From Lachnospiraceae bacterium (GTDB lineage Bacteria > Bacillota > Clostridia > Lachnospirales > Lachnospiraceae): a stretch of 64,000 nt of DNA. The position numbers and the translations under genes are program-made. The stretch spans positions 124,001 through 188,000 of the forward strand of contig CAJTIU010000008.1 in assembly GCA_910576335.1 (NCBI GenBank), in the 5' to 3' direction. Each line of letters opens with the position of its first letter. The first letter of the stretch is position 1. The notes under the pieces are model-generated. The model did not search any database. It saw nothing but the letters and a program-made list of their open reading frames with translations, and was not told the DNA's origin. Shown one piece after another: positions 27,900-34,997 of the stretch.

Positions 27900-28325
27900 C
27901 TATTCAGCTACCTTTACACCCATAGAACGGCAGGTGCCTTCGATCATGCTCATGGCTGCCTCAACACTTGCAGCGTTCAGATCCGGCATTTTAAGCTCAG
28001 CGATCTCGCGTACCTGATCCTTTGTGATCGTTGCTACCTTTGTCTTATTCGGCACGCCTGAACCGGATTTAATATTGCAGGCTTTCTTAATCAGAACTGC
28101 TGCCGGCGGCGTCTTTGTAATAAAGCTGAAGCTTCTGTCACTGTAAACGGTGATGACTACTGGAATGATCATATCTCCCTGGTCTGCGGTCCTTGCATTG
28201 AACTGCTTTGTAAATTCAACAATATTCACACCGTGCTGTCCGAGAGCAGGTCCAACCGGCGGTGCCGGAGTTGCTTTCCCTGCCGGGATCTGTAACTTAA
28301 TATAACCTTGTACTTTTTTTGCCAT
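27900..28325 (-). CDS. rplK: 50S ribosomal protein L11
   Basis: A 141-residue protein, exactly the usual length when started at ATG 28325 ([35 protein letters not shown]), with GGAGG 8 nt upstream; the ATG two codons earlier is less likely. The N-terminal Pro-rich domain and C-terminal rRNA-binding domain ([24 protein letters not shown]) are intact. L11 forms the GTPase-associated centre with 23S rRNA and, in stringent bacteria, is needed for RelA activation. Confidence 0.98.
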   Translation of the reverse strand: MAKKVQGYIKLQIPAGKATPAPPVGPALGQHGVNIVEFTKQFNARTADQGDMIIPVVITVYSDRSFSFITKTPPAAVLIKKACNIKSGSGVPNKTKVATITKDQVREIAELKMPDLNAASVEAAMSMIEGTCRSMGVKVAE

Positions 28326-28380
28326 TTTCATTACCTCCTTGTGGTGCTTCCGGGGTTCTTTTGCCCCTCCCACTTAATCA

Positions 28381-28896
28381 TTACACTTTTTTTACTTCTG
28401 CGAAACTGATTTCTACCGGCGTTTCGCGGCCGAACAGCTCTACATTGATTGTAAGGCTCTGCTTCTGCACATTCATGGCCTGAACCACGCCGACCGTATC
28501 TGCCCATGCACCGGCAATCACCTGAACGGTATCGCCCTCTTCAAAGTCCACAACGATATTCTCCTGCTTAATTCCAAGCGGCGCCATCTCTGCCGCCGTA
28601 AGCGGTACCGGTTTGCTGCCGGGGCCTACAAAGCCTGTAACTCCTCTTGTGTTACGCACAACATACCATGTATCGTCATTCATAATCATATGAATGAGCA
28701 CATAGCCCGGAAACATCTTTTTCTGGACTGCCTTCTGAACGCCGTTCTTAAGCTCCACCACATCCTGCATAGGAACCCGAACTTCAAGGATCTGTTCCTC
28801 CAGATGCCTGTTCTCGATTGTCTTATCAATGTTGGCTTTTACCTTGTTTTCATACCCGGAATAGGTATGAACCACATACCATTTTGCCTCTGACAT
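28381..28896 (-). CDS. nusG: Transcription termination/antitermination protein NusG
   Basis: A 171-residue NusG. Start at ATG 28896 (MSEAKWYVVHTYSGYENKV) with AAAGGTGA upstream; ten extra in-frame residues upstream are outside the family. The NGN domain (KMFPGYVLIHMIMNDDTWYVVRNTRGVTGFVGPGSKPVPL) binds RNA polymerase, and the KOW domain (DFEEGDTVQVIAGAWADTVG) contacts Rho or S10. It lies between secE and rplK as in most bacteria. Confidence 0.97.
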   Translation of the reverse strand: MSEAKWYVVHTYSGYENKVKANIDKTIENRHLEEQILEVRVPMQDVVELKNGVQKAVQKKMFPGYVLIHMIMNDDTWYVVRNTRGVTGFVGPGSKPVPLTAAEMAPLGIKQENIVVDFEEGDTVQVIAGAWADTVGVVQAMNVQKQSLTINVELFGRETPVEISFAEVKKV

Positions 28897-28925
28897 AAAC
28901 TCACCTTTCCTGTCCGAAAGTTTCA

Positions 28926-29132
28926 TCAGCCCAGGTTGATCAGGATGTCAACACCGTTCTGAACAAGGAAATCGATCAATGCAATAATCGCTCCTAATAC
29001 TACAGATACAGAAACAACTGCTGCCGTCTGCTTCGCAAGTGTCAATTTATCCGGCCAGATAATCTTTTTGAACTCTCTCTCCAGTTCTTTAAACCAGCCG
29101 GATGTGTTTTTTTTCTGAGCCTTTTCACTCAT
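28926..29132 (-). CDS. secE: Preprotein translocase subunit SecE
   Basis: A 68-residue single-span membrane protein. Start at ATG 29132 (MSEKAQKK) with GGAG 10 nt upstream; a GTG three codons earlier is too close to that site. The cytosolic amphipathic helix GWFKELEREFKKIIWPDK is the SecE signature and is followed by one transmembrane helix (AAVVSVSVVLGAIIALIDFLV). It clamps SecY in the translocon. The nusG start is 29 nt downstream. Confidence 0.95.
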   Translation of the reverse strand: MSEKAQKKNTSGWFKELEREFKKIIWPDKLTLAKQTAAVVSVSVVLGAIIALIDFLVQNGVDILINLG

Positions 29133-29156
29133 AACCTTCACACTCCTTTTAAACGG

Positions 29157-29306
29157 CTATTTTGTTTCCTTGTGCAATGTGTGTGTTCTACAGAACTTGC
29201 AGTACTTCTTTGTCTCCATACGTGCCGGATGCGCCTTCTTATCCTTGGTCGTGTTGTAGTTACGCTGCTTACATTCTGTACATTCTAACGTGATTCTTGT
29301 ACGCAC
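29157..29306 (-). CDS. rpmG: 50S ribosomal protein L33
   Basis: A 49-residue protein starting at GTG 29306 with GAGG upstream: [20 protein letters not shown], then [16 protein letters not shown]. Two CxxC pairs (CTEC and CKFC) show it is the zinc-binding form. It is the first gene of the rpmG-secE-nusG-rplK-rplA order, a standard Firmicute arrangement. Confidence 0.96.
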   Translation of the reverse strand: MRTRITLECTECKQRNYNTTKDKKAHPARMETKKYCKFCRTHTLHKETK

Positions 29307-29391
29307 AACTTCCACCTCGTTTCATTTTACTTCTTACGATTCTTTCATGTTAACGGTTGCCTGACGGTTTGCGGGACCATCAAATTTAGGC

Positions 29392-29462
29392 ATAAAAAAA
29401 AGACCTACTTCCATTCGCTCTGTAAGCTTATCACACTTACGGGCAAAAAGCAAGTCTTTTCT
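29392..29462 (-). terminator. Terminator of degV
   Basis: On the minus strand AAAAGACTTGC pairs with the later GTAGGTCTTTT around an inner GTAAG...CTTAC hairpin, and eight T follow (29393-29400 as A on +). It separates degV from the ribosomal protein genes. Confidence 0.75.
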
Positions 29463-29465
29463 GCA

Positions 29466-30341
29466 TTATTTTTTCACATTCCTTCTGCTTACGCAGACGC
29501 CCACTCCAATCGTCCCCGGCCCTACATGACAGCAGATGCTTAGCGGAAGCTTTGCCATATGTATCTTCTTTCCGGGAAAGAGGCTTTCTATCCGTTCTTT
29601 CCACTCTGATGCCTCTTTCTCTGCATCTGCATGGGCAATATAAAGCTCTGTCTGCTCTTCTCCATATTTATCCATCAGGGCCTTTGCATCGCCAAGGATT
29701 GCATCCTCCATTTCCTTTTTCGCACGCTTGCGTCCGCGCACCTTGCAGTAAGGCTCCAAAAGCCCCCCTTTAATCTGTATTACCGGACGAATGCCAAGGA
29801 TCTCTCCAGCCAGCGCCTCTGCGCTGCGGATTCGCCCGCCTCTCTTTAAGTATTCCAGTGTGTCCACCGTGATATAGATGGATGCTTCAAGCGACATCTC
29901 TTCAAGCCTCCCCTTTATATCCGCAGCAGACAATCCTTCATCTGCAAGGCGTGCAGCCTCGATCGCCGCCGAAGCCTGGGTCACTGATATCCTGCGGCTG
30001 TCCGCCACCTGCACACGTCCATCATAGTCCTCGCTTAACATCGCTGCAGAAGAATACCCGCCGCTGAGCGCCTTTGACATAGGAATATGCACAATTGCAT
30101 CATGTGTTTCAAGAAGCTCTTCCCACAGATCCGAGAGCTCTCCCGGGGTCGGCTGTGTCGTGCTGACCGTATACCCGCTGCGCATACTGTCAAAAAACTC
30201 CTCTTCTCTCAGGGAAACTCCCTCCAAACACTCCTTCCCATCCACAAAAAATGTCATGGGCAGTATATAAATCCCATACTCTGCCGCTTCCGCCTTTGTA
30301 AGGCCGCTGTTACTGTCTGTTACTACCGCTATCCTTCTCAT
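29466..30341 (-). CDS. DegV-family fatty-acid-binding protein
   Basis: A 291-residue cytosolic protein. I start it at ATG 30341 (MRRIAVVTDSNSGL, GGGGGAA upstream), dropping seven upstream residues without a ribosome binding site. Family motifs: VTDSNSGL near the N-terminus, TTQPTPGEL, HIPMSKALSGGYSSA and DTLEYLKRGGRI. DegV proteins (FakB-like) bind a fatty acid in a buried pocket; some deliver it to the kinase FakA for phospholipid synthesis. No fakA-like gene is near, so the exact partner is unknown. Confidence 0.92.
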   Translation of the reverse strand: MRRIAVVTDSNSGLTKAEAAEYGIYILPMTFFVDGKECLEGVSLREEEFFDSMRSGYTVSTTQPTPGELSDLWEELLETHDAIVHIPMSKALSGGYSSAAMLSEDYDGRVQVADSRRISVTQASAAIEAARLADEGLSAADIKGRLEEMSLEASIYITVDTLEYLKRGGRIRSAEALAGEILGIRPVIQIKGGLLEPYCKVRGRKRAKKEMEDAILGDAKALMDKYGEEQTELYIAHADAEKEASEWKERIESLFPGKKIHMAKLPLSICCHVGPGTIGVGVCVSRRNVKK

Positions 30342-30474
30342 CGTAAATTCCCCCGGCTTCATAAAATAGTGCAGGCATCAATCTCTGCATTCTATCTGTT
30401 CCTATCATCTTATCACGAATCATCTGATCCTTCAAGTCTATCGCTATCTAATTTCTGATACCGCTCCATCATGT

Positions 30475-30501
30475 GTTACTGTTCACTCCGTTCACAGTAA
30501 C
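30475..30501. repeat. 27-bp palindrome P (GTTACTGT...ACAGTAAC), copy near degV
   Basis: Arms GTTACTGT and ACAGTAAC around TCACTCCGTTC. Identical in sequence to the 27-bp unit at 58946-58972 and sharing ends with the MITE at 7516. No target duplication is visible here. Confidence 0.8.
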
Positions 30502-30533
30502 ATTCACAAATCCATTTAAAATTCGGGCAAACC

Positions 30534-30562
30534 TTGATTTTAGGTGAAAACCATGCTATACT
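30534..30562 (+). promoter_or_regulatory. Promoter of queT
   Basis: TTGATT (30534-30539), 17 nt, TATACT (30557-30562) with an upstream TG (TGCTATACT), an extended -10 promoter. Confidence 0.75.
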
Positions 30563-30569
30563 TTCATTC

Positions 30570-30660
30570 GTTGCAAGCCTACAAAAACCAAGGTCTTATG
30601 GGGCTTGCCGCCGATTCCCGGCGTTAAATGAATCGTGTGTTCGAGACCTTCCACACGTAA
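30570..30660 (+). ncRNA. Candidate preQ1 riboswitch (class III-like) in the queT leader
   Basis: The leader folds into a nested set: GCAAGCC (30573-30579) with GGCTTGC (30602-30608); CGCCG/CGGCG hairpin; CGTGTG (30634-30639) with CACACG (30652-30657), whose loop AGACCTT (30644-30650) is complementary to AAGGTCT (30590-30596), a pseudoknot. It sits between a good promoter and the queT ribosome binding site. PreQ1 riboswitches of three classes precede queT genes in Clostridia; the class assignment here is from position and pseudoknot layout only. Confidence 0.6.
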
Positions 30661-30685
30661 AACAAAACTAAAGGAGATTAAAATC

Positions 30686-31177
30686 ATGACAAACCAGAAA
30701 ACAGCGTTTCTTACGCAGGCAGCAATGATTGCTGCCATCTATGTAGTGCTCACTTTAGCACTCGCACCATTTTCCTATGGAGAGGTCCAGGTACGGATTT
30801 CCGAAGCCCTCACCATACTCCCACTATTCACCCCCGCTGCTATACCAGGCCTGTTCATCGGCTGCTTTACAGCAAACATCTTAGGCGGAGCCATCCTTCC
30901 GGACATCATCTTCGGAAGCATCGCGACCCTGGCCGGTGCATTTTTCACCTGGCTTCTGCGCGAAAAGCCGCCCGTCCTCGGACCAGTTCCGCCCATCCTT
31001 GCAAACACAATCATTGTGCCCTTCGTACTTCACTACGGTTATGGCATCCCTCTTCCAATTCCACTCATGATGCTGACCGTTGGAGCCGGAGAAGTAATAT
31101 CCTGCGGAATCCTGGGGCTCTCGCTCTATTCCGTATTAAAAAAATGCAAATTTGGAACGGGTCATTTTTCACAATAG
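30686..31177 (+). CDS. queT: QueT-family queuosine precursor ECF transporter S component
   Basis: A 163-residue membrane protein with about five hydrophobic helices. Start at ATG 30686 (MTNQKTAFLTQAAMIAAIYV) with AAAGGAG 9 nt upstream. The QueT signature GEVQVRISEALTILPLFTPAAIPGLFIGC is clear. QueT binds preQ1/preQ0 and works with a shared ECF energising module, absent here. The last residues (FGTGHFSQ) and the stop are encoded by the left arm of GGGGACGGGG palindrome R2, so the native C-terminus has been altered by the repeat. Confidence 0.93.
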   Translation: MTNQKTAFLTQAAMIAAIYVVLTLALAPFSYGEVQVRISEALTILPLFTPAAIPGLFIGCFTANILGGAILPDIIFGSIATLAGAFFTWLLREKPPVLGPVPPILANTIIVPFVLHYGYGIPLPIPLMMLTVGAGEVISCGILGLSLYSVLKKCKFGTGHFSQ

Positions 31178-31233
31178 AAGCTCCACTGGAGCTTCTATTG
31201 CACACTATGGCGAAAAATGCCCCGTCCCCAAAT
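31150..31233. repeat. GGGGACGGGG palindrome R2, spanning the 3' ends of two convergent genes
   Basis: The left arm (31150-31170, TTTGGAACGGGTCATTTTTC, somewhat degraded) encodes the end of queT. The right arm (31212-31233, GAAAAATGCCCCGTCCCC...) encodes the end of the leftward gene at 31205. Between them is a perfect inner hairpin AATAGAAGCTCC / GGAGCTTCTATT, a likely shared terminator. Confidence 0.85.
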
Positions 31234-33730
31234 ACGCCACGTAGGTATTTCCGCTTCCCTTTGTCATTTCTTCCATTTCTTTATATGTTACGACCTTTGT
31301 CCCCTTTCCGCCATCCTTATATGCGATTGTTCCGTCTCCGTATCCTGTAATTACAACTGCATTTTTTGCATCCAGCATGGCGATCACCGGAATATCCTGA
31401 TTCACAATATATAGTACCTGTTCCGGTTCACACCCTGTCAGGTCAAGCTCTCGTCCTGGTGATATTTCCTGCATAATATCCATTGGCGCCTTTCCGCTTT
31501 TTAGCTGCGAAAGCATCGTCCCGACCTCCTTGTCTTTTCCCTCTATGCTGTACTGCAGGTCTCTGTTCCCGCGCTGCCAGATATACGACTGCCAGGCGGA
31601 TACAACAACGCCGCTGCAGGAGTCTGCTGCTTTGATTGCATCGCCTGCTCTGTCGTAGCTGCCCTGGAGTCTTCCGCGGCCATAGACATAGCATTTATTC
31701 TTCGGCTCTGCACTGGTAAAGTCTACAATTCGAAGATTGTCGCGCACTGTCTGTTTGGGCTTAAGAAGTTTTGGAGACCTGTCTTCCGGCTGCTCGTTGA
31801 GAACCAGTCTTACCTGTGTCTCTTTTAGCTCTGTAGCGTAGGTCTCTGCGTATATTCTGCTGTCATCCTTTCCTTCATTGTTCGTAATGTATTCCTCTGA
31901 TGTGCTGTTATAGGATGCGCCTTCCTTCTCGGCAAGCTTTAGGGTAATCAGATGTGCATCCAGCACTGCTCCCAGTATATAGATTCCGGGCTGCTCATAT
32001 TTTTTTATGGTTTCCCCCTTTTCATCCTCTATCACTACCTTATACATGGGGAAAACCGCCTGACCTGCTACTGTTTTTCCGGCGTCCCCGTCTCTGGAGA
32101 GGCCATAGATAAAATCATCATTTACAAATCCGAGTGGTACTATGTTCTCACCTTTTTCGCATTCTACCGTTCTTTCCTTTCCATTTGCAAAATTCTTCAC
32201 CGTCATCTTCGTTTCTTCTGTCTGGTATGCGGCTATATGTCCGTCATCAGCGACCACATACTGCGTCTCGGAAAGTCCAGTGACTAATTCAGACATATTC
32301 TGCATGCCTGCATTGATCTCATAAAAAGTCCCGTCTGCCAGCACGTACAGCATGTCCTGTTCCACACTATAGTACATCAGCTCGCCAAGTTCATCTGCAA
32401 TGCGCTCATAAGACTTGTCACTGGAAATGAACATCTTCTCCTCTACTGCATTTTTTTCGGGCTCATAATAATAGATCACTGCCCCGGCGTCGCCTTCATG
32501 CTCTCCCCGGTTCATATAACCATACACAGCGAACGCCGTATTTCCATTTTCCTCCATTCCGAGAAGTCTGATCTCGTGCTGCGAAAGAAGATTCCTGGCA
32601 TCTGTATTTTCCGCATCGGCAAAGCTGAATACCAGTGAGATCTCGTCCGTGTTTTTATTATAATTCCACAGCTCCCCTGCCTGTACAAATGAAACGATTG
32701 TCCCCTCCTTATTCGATATACAGGATACGTCACCATCCGCGATTCCAAGTATAAGCCCCTGGTCATCCATAATGGTATGGGATGCATCAAACACCTGCTC
32801 CATGGTCCGGTCATAATCAAGAAGGTAGTCGTCTCCTCCCTCTCTGATATGCCGTGCACGGAAAAATTCCCTTACATTATAGATGTCGTTCTCATCTTCC
32901 TCTCCCTTACACCGCACCTGATATTCAAACAGCACGGAGGTGTACATACTGCTCATCTCCATAATACTGACCTGCTCGCTGCCTTCAACCTGCGGCTCAA
33001 GATTTCCCCATGACACATGGTCAAAGTCCGAATGTATCGTTACATGCTGGAATGTCGTATTATCACTCTCTTCATTCGGCTCCAGTACCATGCCTACTCC
33101 TGCGTCTTCTACCTTACCAAGGGCATTTTCGCGGAAGCTGCGGATATATGACAGGCACTCCGAAGTACCCATCTGGGCAGAATCCACAATCCGTGTATAC
33201 AGATAGTCCTCCTTCTCTTCTTTGTCTTCCCGCAGTGTCAGCGAAATCTTCAGCATTCGTTCCTCACTAAGAAGATCCATATTATCAAATGTCAGAGACA
33301 CAGACTCACCCGGCTTCATAAGCTCATTTTCCCAGAGCTTATCCGCGCCGTCCAGTGTATATACCCCATACACAAGGGATACTGCCGTATTATTATGCAG
33401 ATCCAGGTTCATCTCAAGCCTTCCGTTCTCCACTGGCGTCACCGTTCCGCGTACAGCAGTCATATCCATCTCCTTTGCGTAAACAGGGAGAGGATTGATT
33501 ACATTTCCTTTATACGTAAATGAAACCTGCGGGCGCGTCGCTGCCCCCAGATCTGCGGCAATATTATTATTTTCCTTATTGGTCGTATAGCTGAATATAA
33601 TGACCGCAATCAAAAAAACCGCGGCAAGTATCCCGCCATTCACAAGATAGCGCTTCCACTTGTTCTCCTTTTTTCCTCTCCCCGCTCCTGCTCTCCTTCC
33701 CTGCCTTCCTCTTCTTTTCTTAGCCTTCAT
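31205..33730 (-). CDS. Membrane-anchored protein of unknown function with C39-like C-terminal region
   Basis: An 841-residue protein I do not recognise as a named family. Start at ATG 33730 (GGGG upstream) is preferred over TTG at 33733. An Arg/Lys/Gly-rich cytosolic head is followed by one transmembrane helix (about 30-50, GGILAAVFLIAVIIFSYTT), so most of it is outside the membrane. Residues about 100-200 look like a beta-rich domain and the middle (about 330-620) like a repetitive beta-propeller-type region. The last 130 residues (ISPGRELDLTGCEPEQVLYIVN, VIAMLDAKNAVVITGYG) resemble a C39/papain-like fold without a recognisable catalytic Cys. The C-terminal LGTGHFSP is encoded by palindrome R2. 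The methyltransferase gene ends 14 nt upstream, so they may be co-transcribed. Confidence 0.55.
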   Translation of the reverse strand: MKAKKRRGRQGRRAGAGRGKKENKWKRYLVNGGILAAVFLIAVIIFSYTTNKENNNIAADLGAATRPQVSFTYKGNVINPLPVYAKEMDMTAVRGTVTPVENGRLEMNLDLHNNTAVSLVYGVYTLDGADKLWENELMKPGESVSLTFDNMDLLSEERMLKISLTLREDKEEKEDYLYTRIVDSAQMGTSECLSYIRSFRENALGKVEDAGVGMVLEPNEESDNTTFQHVTIHSDFDHVSWGNLEPQVEGSEQVSIMEMSSMYTSVLFEYQVRCKGEEDENDIYNVREFFRARHIREGGDDYLLDYDRTMEQVFDASHTIMDDQGLILGIADGDVSCISNKEGTIVSFVQAGELWNYNKNTDEISLVFSFADAENTDARNLLSQHEIRLLGMEENGNTAFAVYGYMNRGEHEGDAGAVIYYYEPEKNAVEEKMFISSDKSYERIADELGELMYYSVEQDMLYVLADGTFYEINAGMQNMSELVTGLSETQYVVADDGHIAAYQTEETKMTVKNFANGKERTVECEKGENIVPLGFVNDDFIYGLSRDGDAGKTVAGQAVFPMYKVVIEDEKGETIKKYEQPGIYILGAVLDAHLITLKLAEKEGASYNSTSEEYITNNEGKDDSRIYAETYATELKETQVRLVLNEQPEDRSPKLLKPKQTVRDNLRIVDFTSAEPKNKCYVYGRGRLQGSYDRAGDAIKAADSCSGVVVSAWQSYIWQRGNRDLQYSIEGKDKEVGTMLSQLKSGKAPMDIMQEISPGRELDLTGCEPEQVLYIVNQDIPVIAMLDAKNAVVITGYGDGTIAYKDGGKGTKVVTYKEMEEMTKGSGNTYVAYLGTGHFSP

Positions 33731-33744
33731 CAAATATCCCCTTT

Positions 33745-34914
33745 TTATTTCACTGCTCCTGTATGGAACGTTTCCAAAAGCTTTCCAATTGTAGGTTCCA
33801 CATGAAGAAATTCTTCACATGCTTTTATCTTCTCAAGCTGTTTCTTATAAAGTCTCCCTTTTCCCGTTCTGACCCCGCGGATCAATATGTTCTTCGGCGT
33901 ATGTTCCATGTCAATAAACTCCAGAATCTGAACCTGGTATCCCTCATGCTCCAGGTATCTGGCACGCAGGGCATCCGTCACAAGCGCCGCCATACGTTCC
34001 TTAATAAGCCCGTAGCCGAGCACAGGACTTAGCACCTCATTTTCAATCTGCCCGTTCAGCTCATGCTGACAACAGGGCACAGACAGGATCACCTTCGCAT
34101 TCCACCCGACCGCACGGTAAAGGGCATAATCCGTCGCCGTATCACAGGCATGAAGCGTAACCACCATATCCGCTGCCTCTGTTCCAGTATAATCTGCAAT
34201 ATCCCCTTCCAGAAACCGCAGCTTCTCATACCCGTATTTTTCACTCAGCTCATTGCAGCGTCTGATTACCTCACTCTTAAGATCCAGACCAATTACACGG
34301 ATATCCAGTCCCTTCAGCTCATGCAGATAGTGATACATGGCAAATGTAAGATAAGACTTTCCGCATCCAAAATCCAGAATCGTAAGCTCCCTGTCATCAG
34401 GAAGCTCTGGCAGCACATCCTCAATAAACTCCAGAAAACGGTTAATCTGCCGGAATTTATCAAACCTTGCGCTAACCACTCTCCCCTCCGGAGTCATCAC
34501 GCCAAGATCCAGAAGGAACGGCACCGGGACGCCCTCCTCCAGTATATACCGCTTCCTCCTGTTATGAGACTCTAAAGCCTGCTCCTTTCTGACCGCATGC
34601 TCCCCCCGCTTCACCGTCATCTTTCCCTTCCTGCTCACCAGAACCGTAAAACGGTACTGCCTCGTCTCAAGCTGCATCTGCCTCATATTCTCCATACAGA
34701 CAAGAAGCCTCTCCACTGCCTCCTCTGCCGTAAGATTCTCGTGAAAAGCCTGATTATTCCTAAATAATTCAAGCTGAAACATCCGCACGCCCCGCATCTG
34801 CACCGGGCGCATCTTAATCTTCGAAGCCTCCTCCCTGTCCCTGGGGTTGCTCAGCACAGCAGCGAGAAATTCATCATTCAAATTTTCCTGTAATAATAAT
34901 CTCAATTCATTCAT
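33745..34914 (-). CDS. Class I SAM-dependent methyltransferase (Methyltransf_32 type)
   Basis: A 389-residue cytosolic protein. The SAM-binding motif ILDFGCGKSYLTFAMYHYL lies near residue 195, motif II is VIGLDLKSEVI, and the family-specific HACDTATDYAL and SVPCCQHEL follow. These match the Methyltransf_32 family, whose substrates (tRNA or protein) are mostly unknown. The N-terminal 120 residues are a separate, uncharacterised region (SHNRRKRYILEEGVPVPFL at its end). Its start is just downstream of palindrome R3, which ends the kinase gene before it. Confidence 0.82.
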   Translation of the reverse strand: MNELRLLLQENLNDEFLAAVLSNPRDREEASKIKMRPVQMRGVRMFQLELFRNNQAFHENLTAEEAVERLLVCMENMRQMQLETRQYRFTVLVSRKGKMTVKRGEHAVRKEQALESHNRRKRYILEEGVPVPFLLDLGVMTPEGRVVSARFDKFRQINRFLEFIEDVLPELPDDRELTILDFGCGKSYLTFAMYHYLHELKGLDIRVIGLDLKSEVIRRCNELSEKYGYEKLRFLEGDIADYTGTEAADMVVTLHACDTATDYALYRAVGWNAKVILSVPCCQHELNGQIENEVLSPVLGYGLIKERMAALVTDALRARYLEHEGYQVQILEFIDMEHTPKNILIRGVRTGKGRLYKKQLEKIKACEEFLHVEPTIGKLLETFHTGAVK

Positions 34915-34959
34915 AGTATTAATATTGTAATCGTTTTTAATGAAGAACGCAAGACGAAG

Positions 34960-34997
34960 TTGGGGACGGGGTATTTTTAATTTTACCCCGTCCCCAA
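34960..34997. repeat. GGGGACGGGG palindrome R3
   Basis: TTGGGGACGGGGTA / TACCCCGTCCCCAA around a T-rich centre. The minus-strand gene at 34983 takes its last codons (LGTG) and TAA stop from the right arm. Confidence 0.9.

Noticed and set aside
29307-29391. Possible tRNA or promoter element upstream of rpmG
   Set aside because: No cloverleaf could be folded and no convincing -35/-10 pair was found; the stretch stays unassigned.
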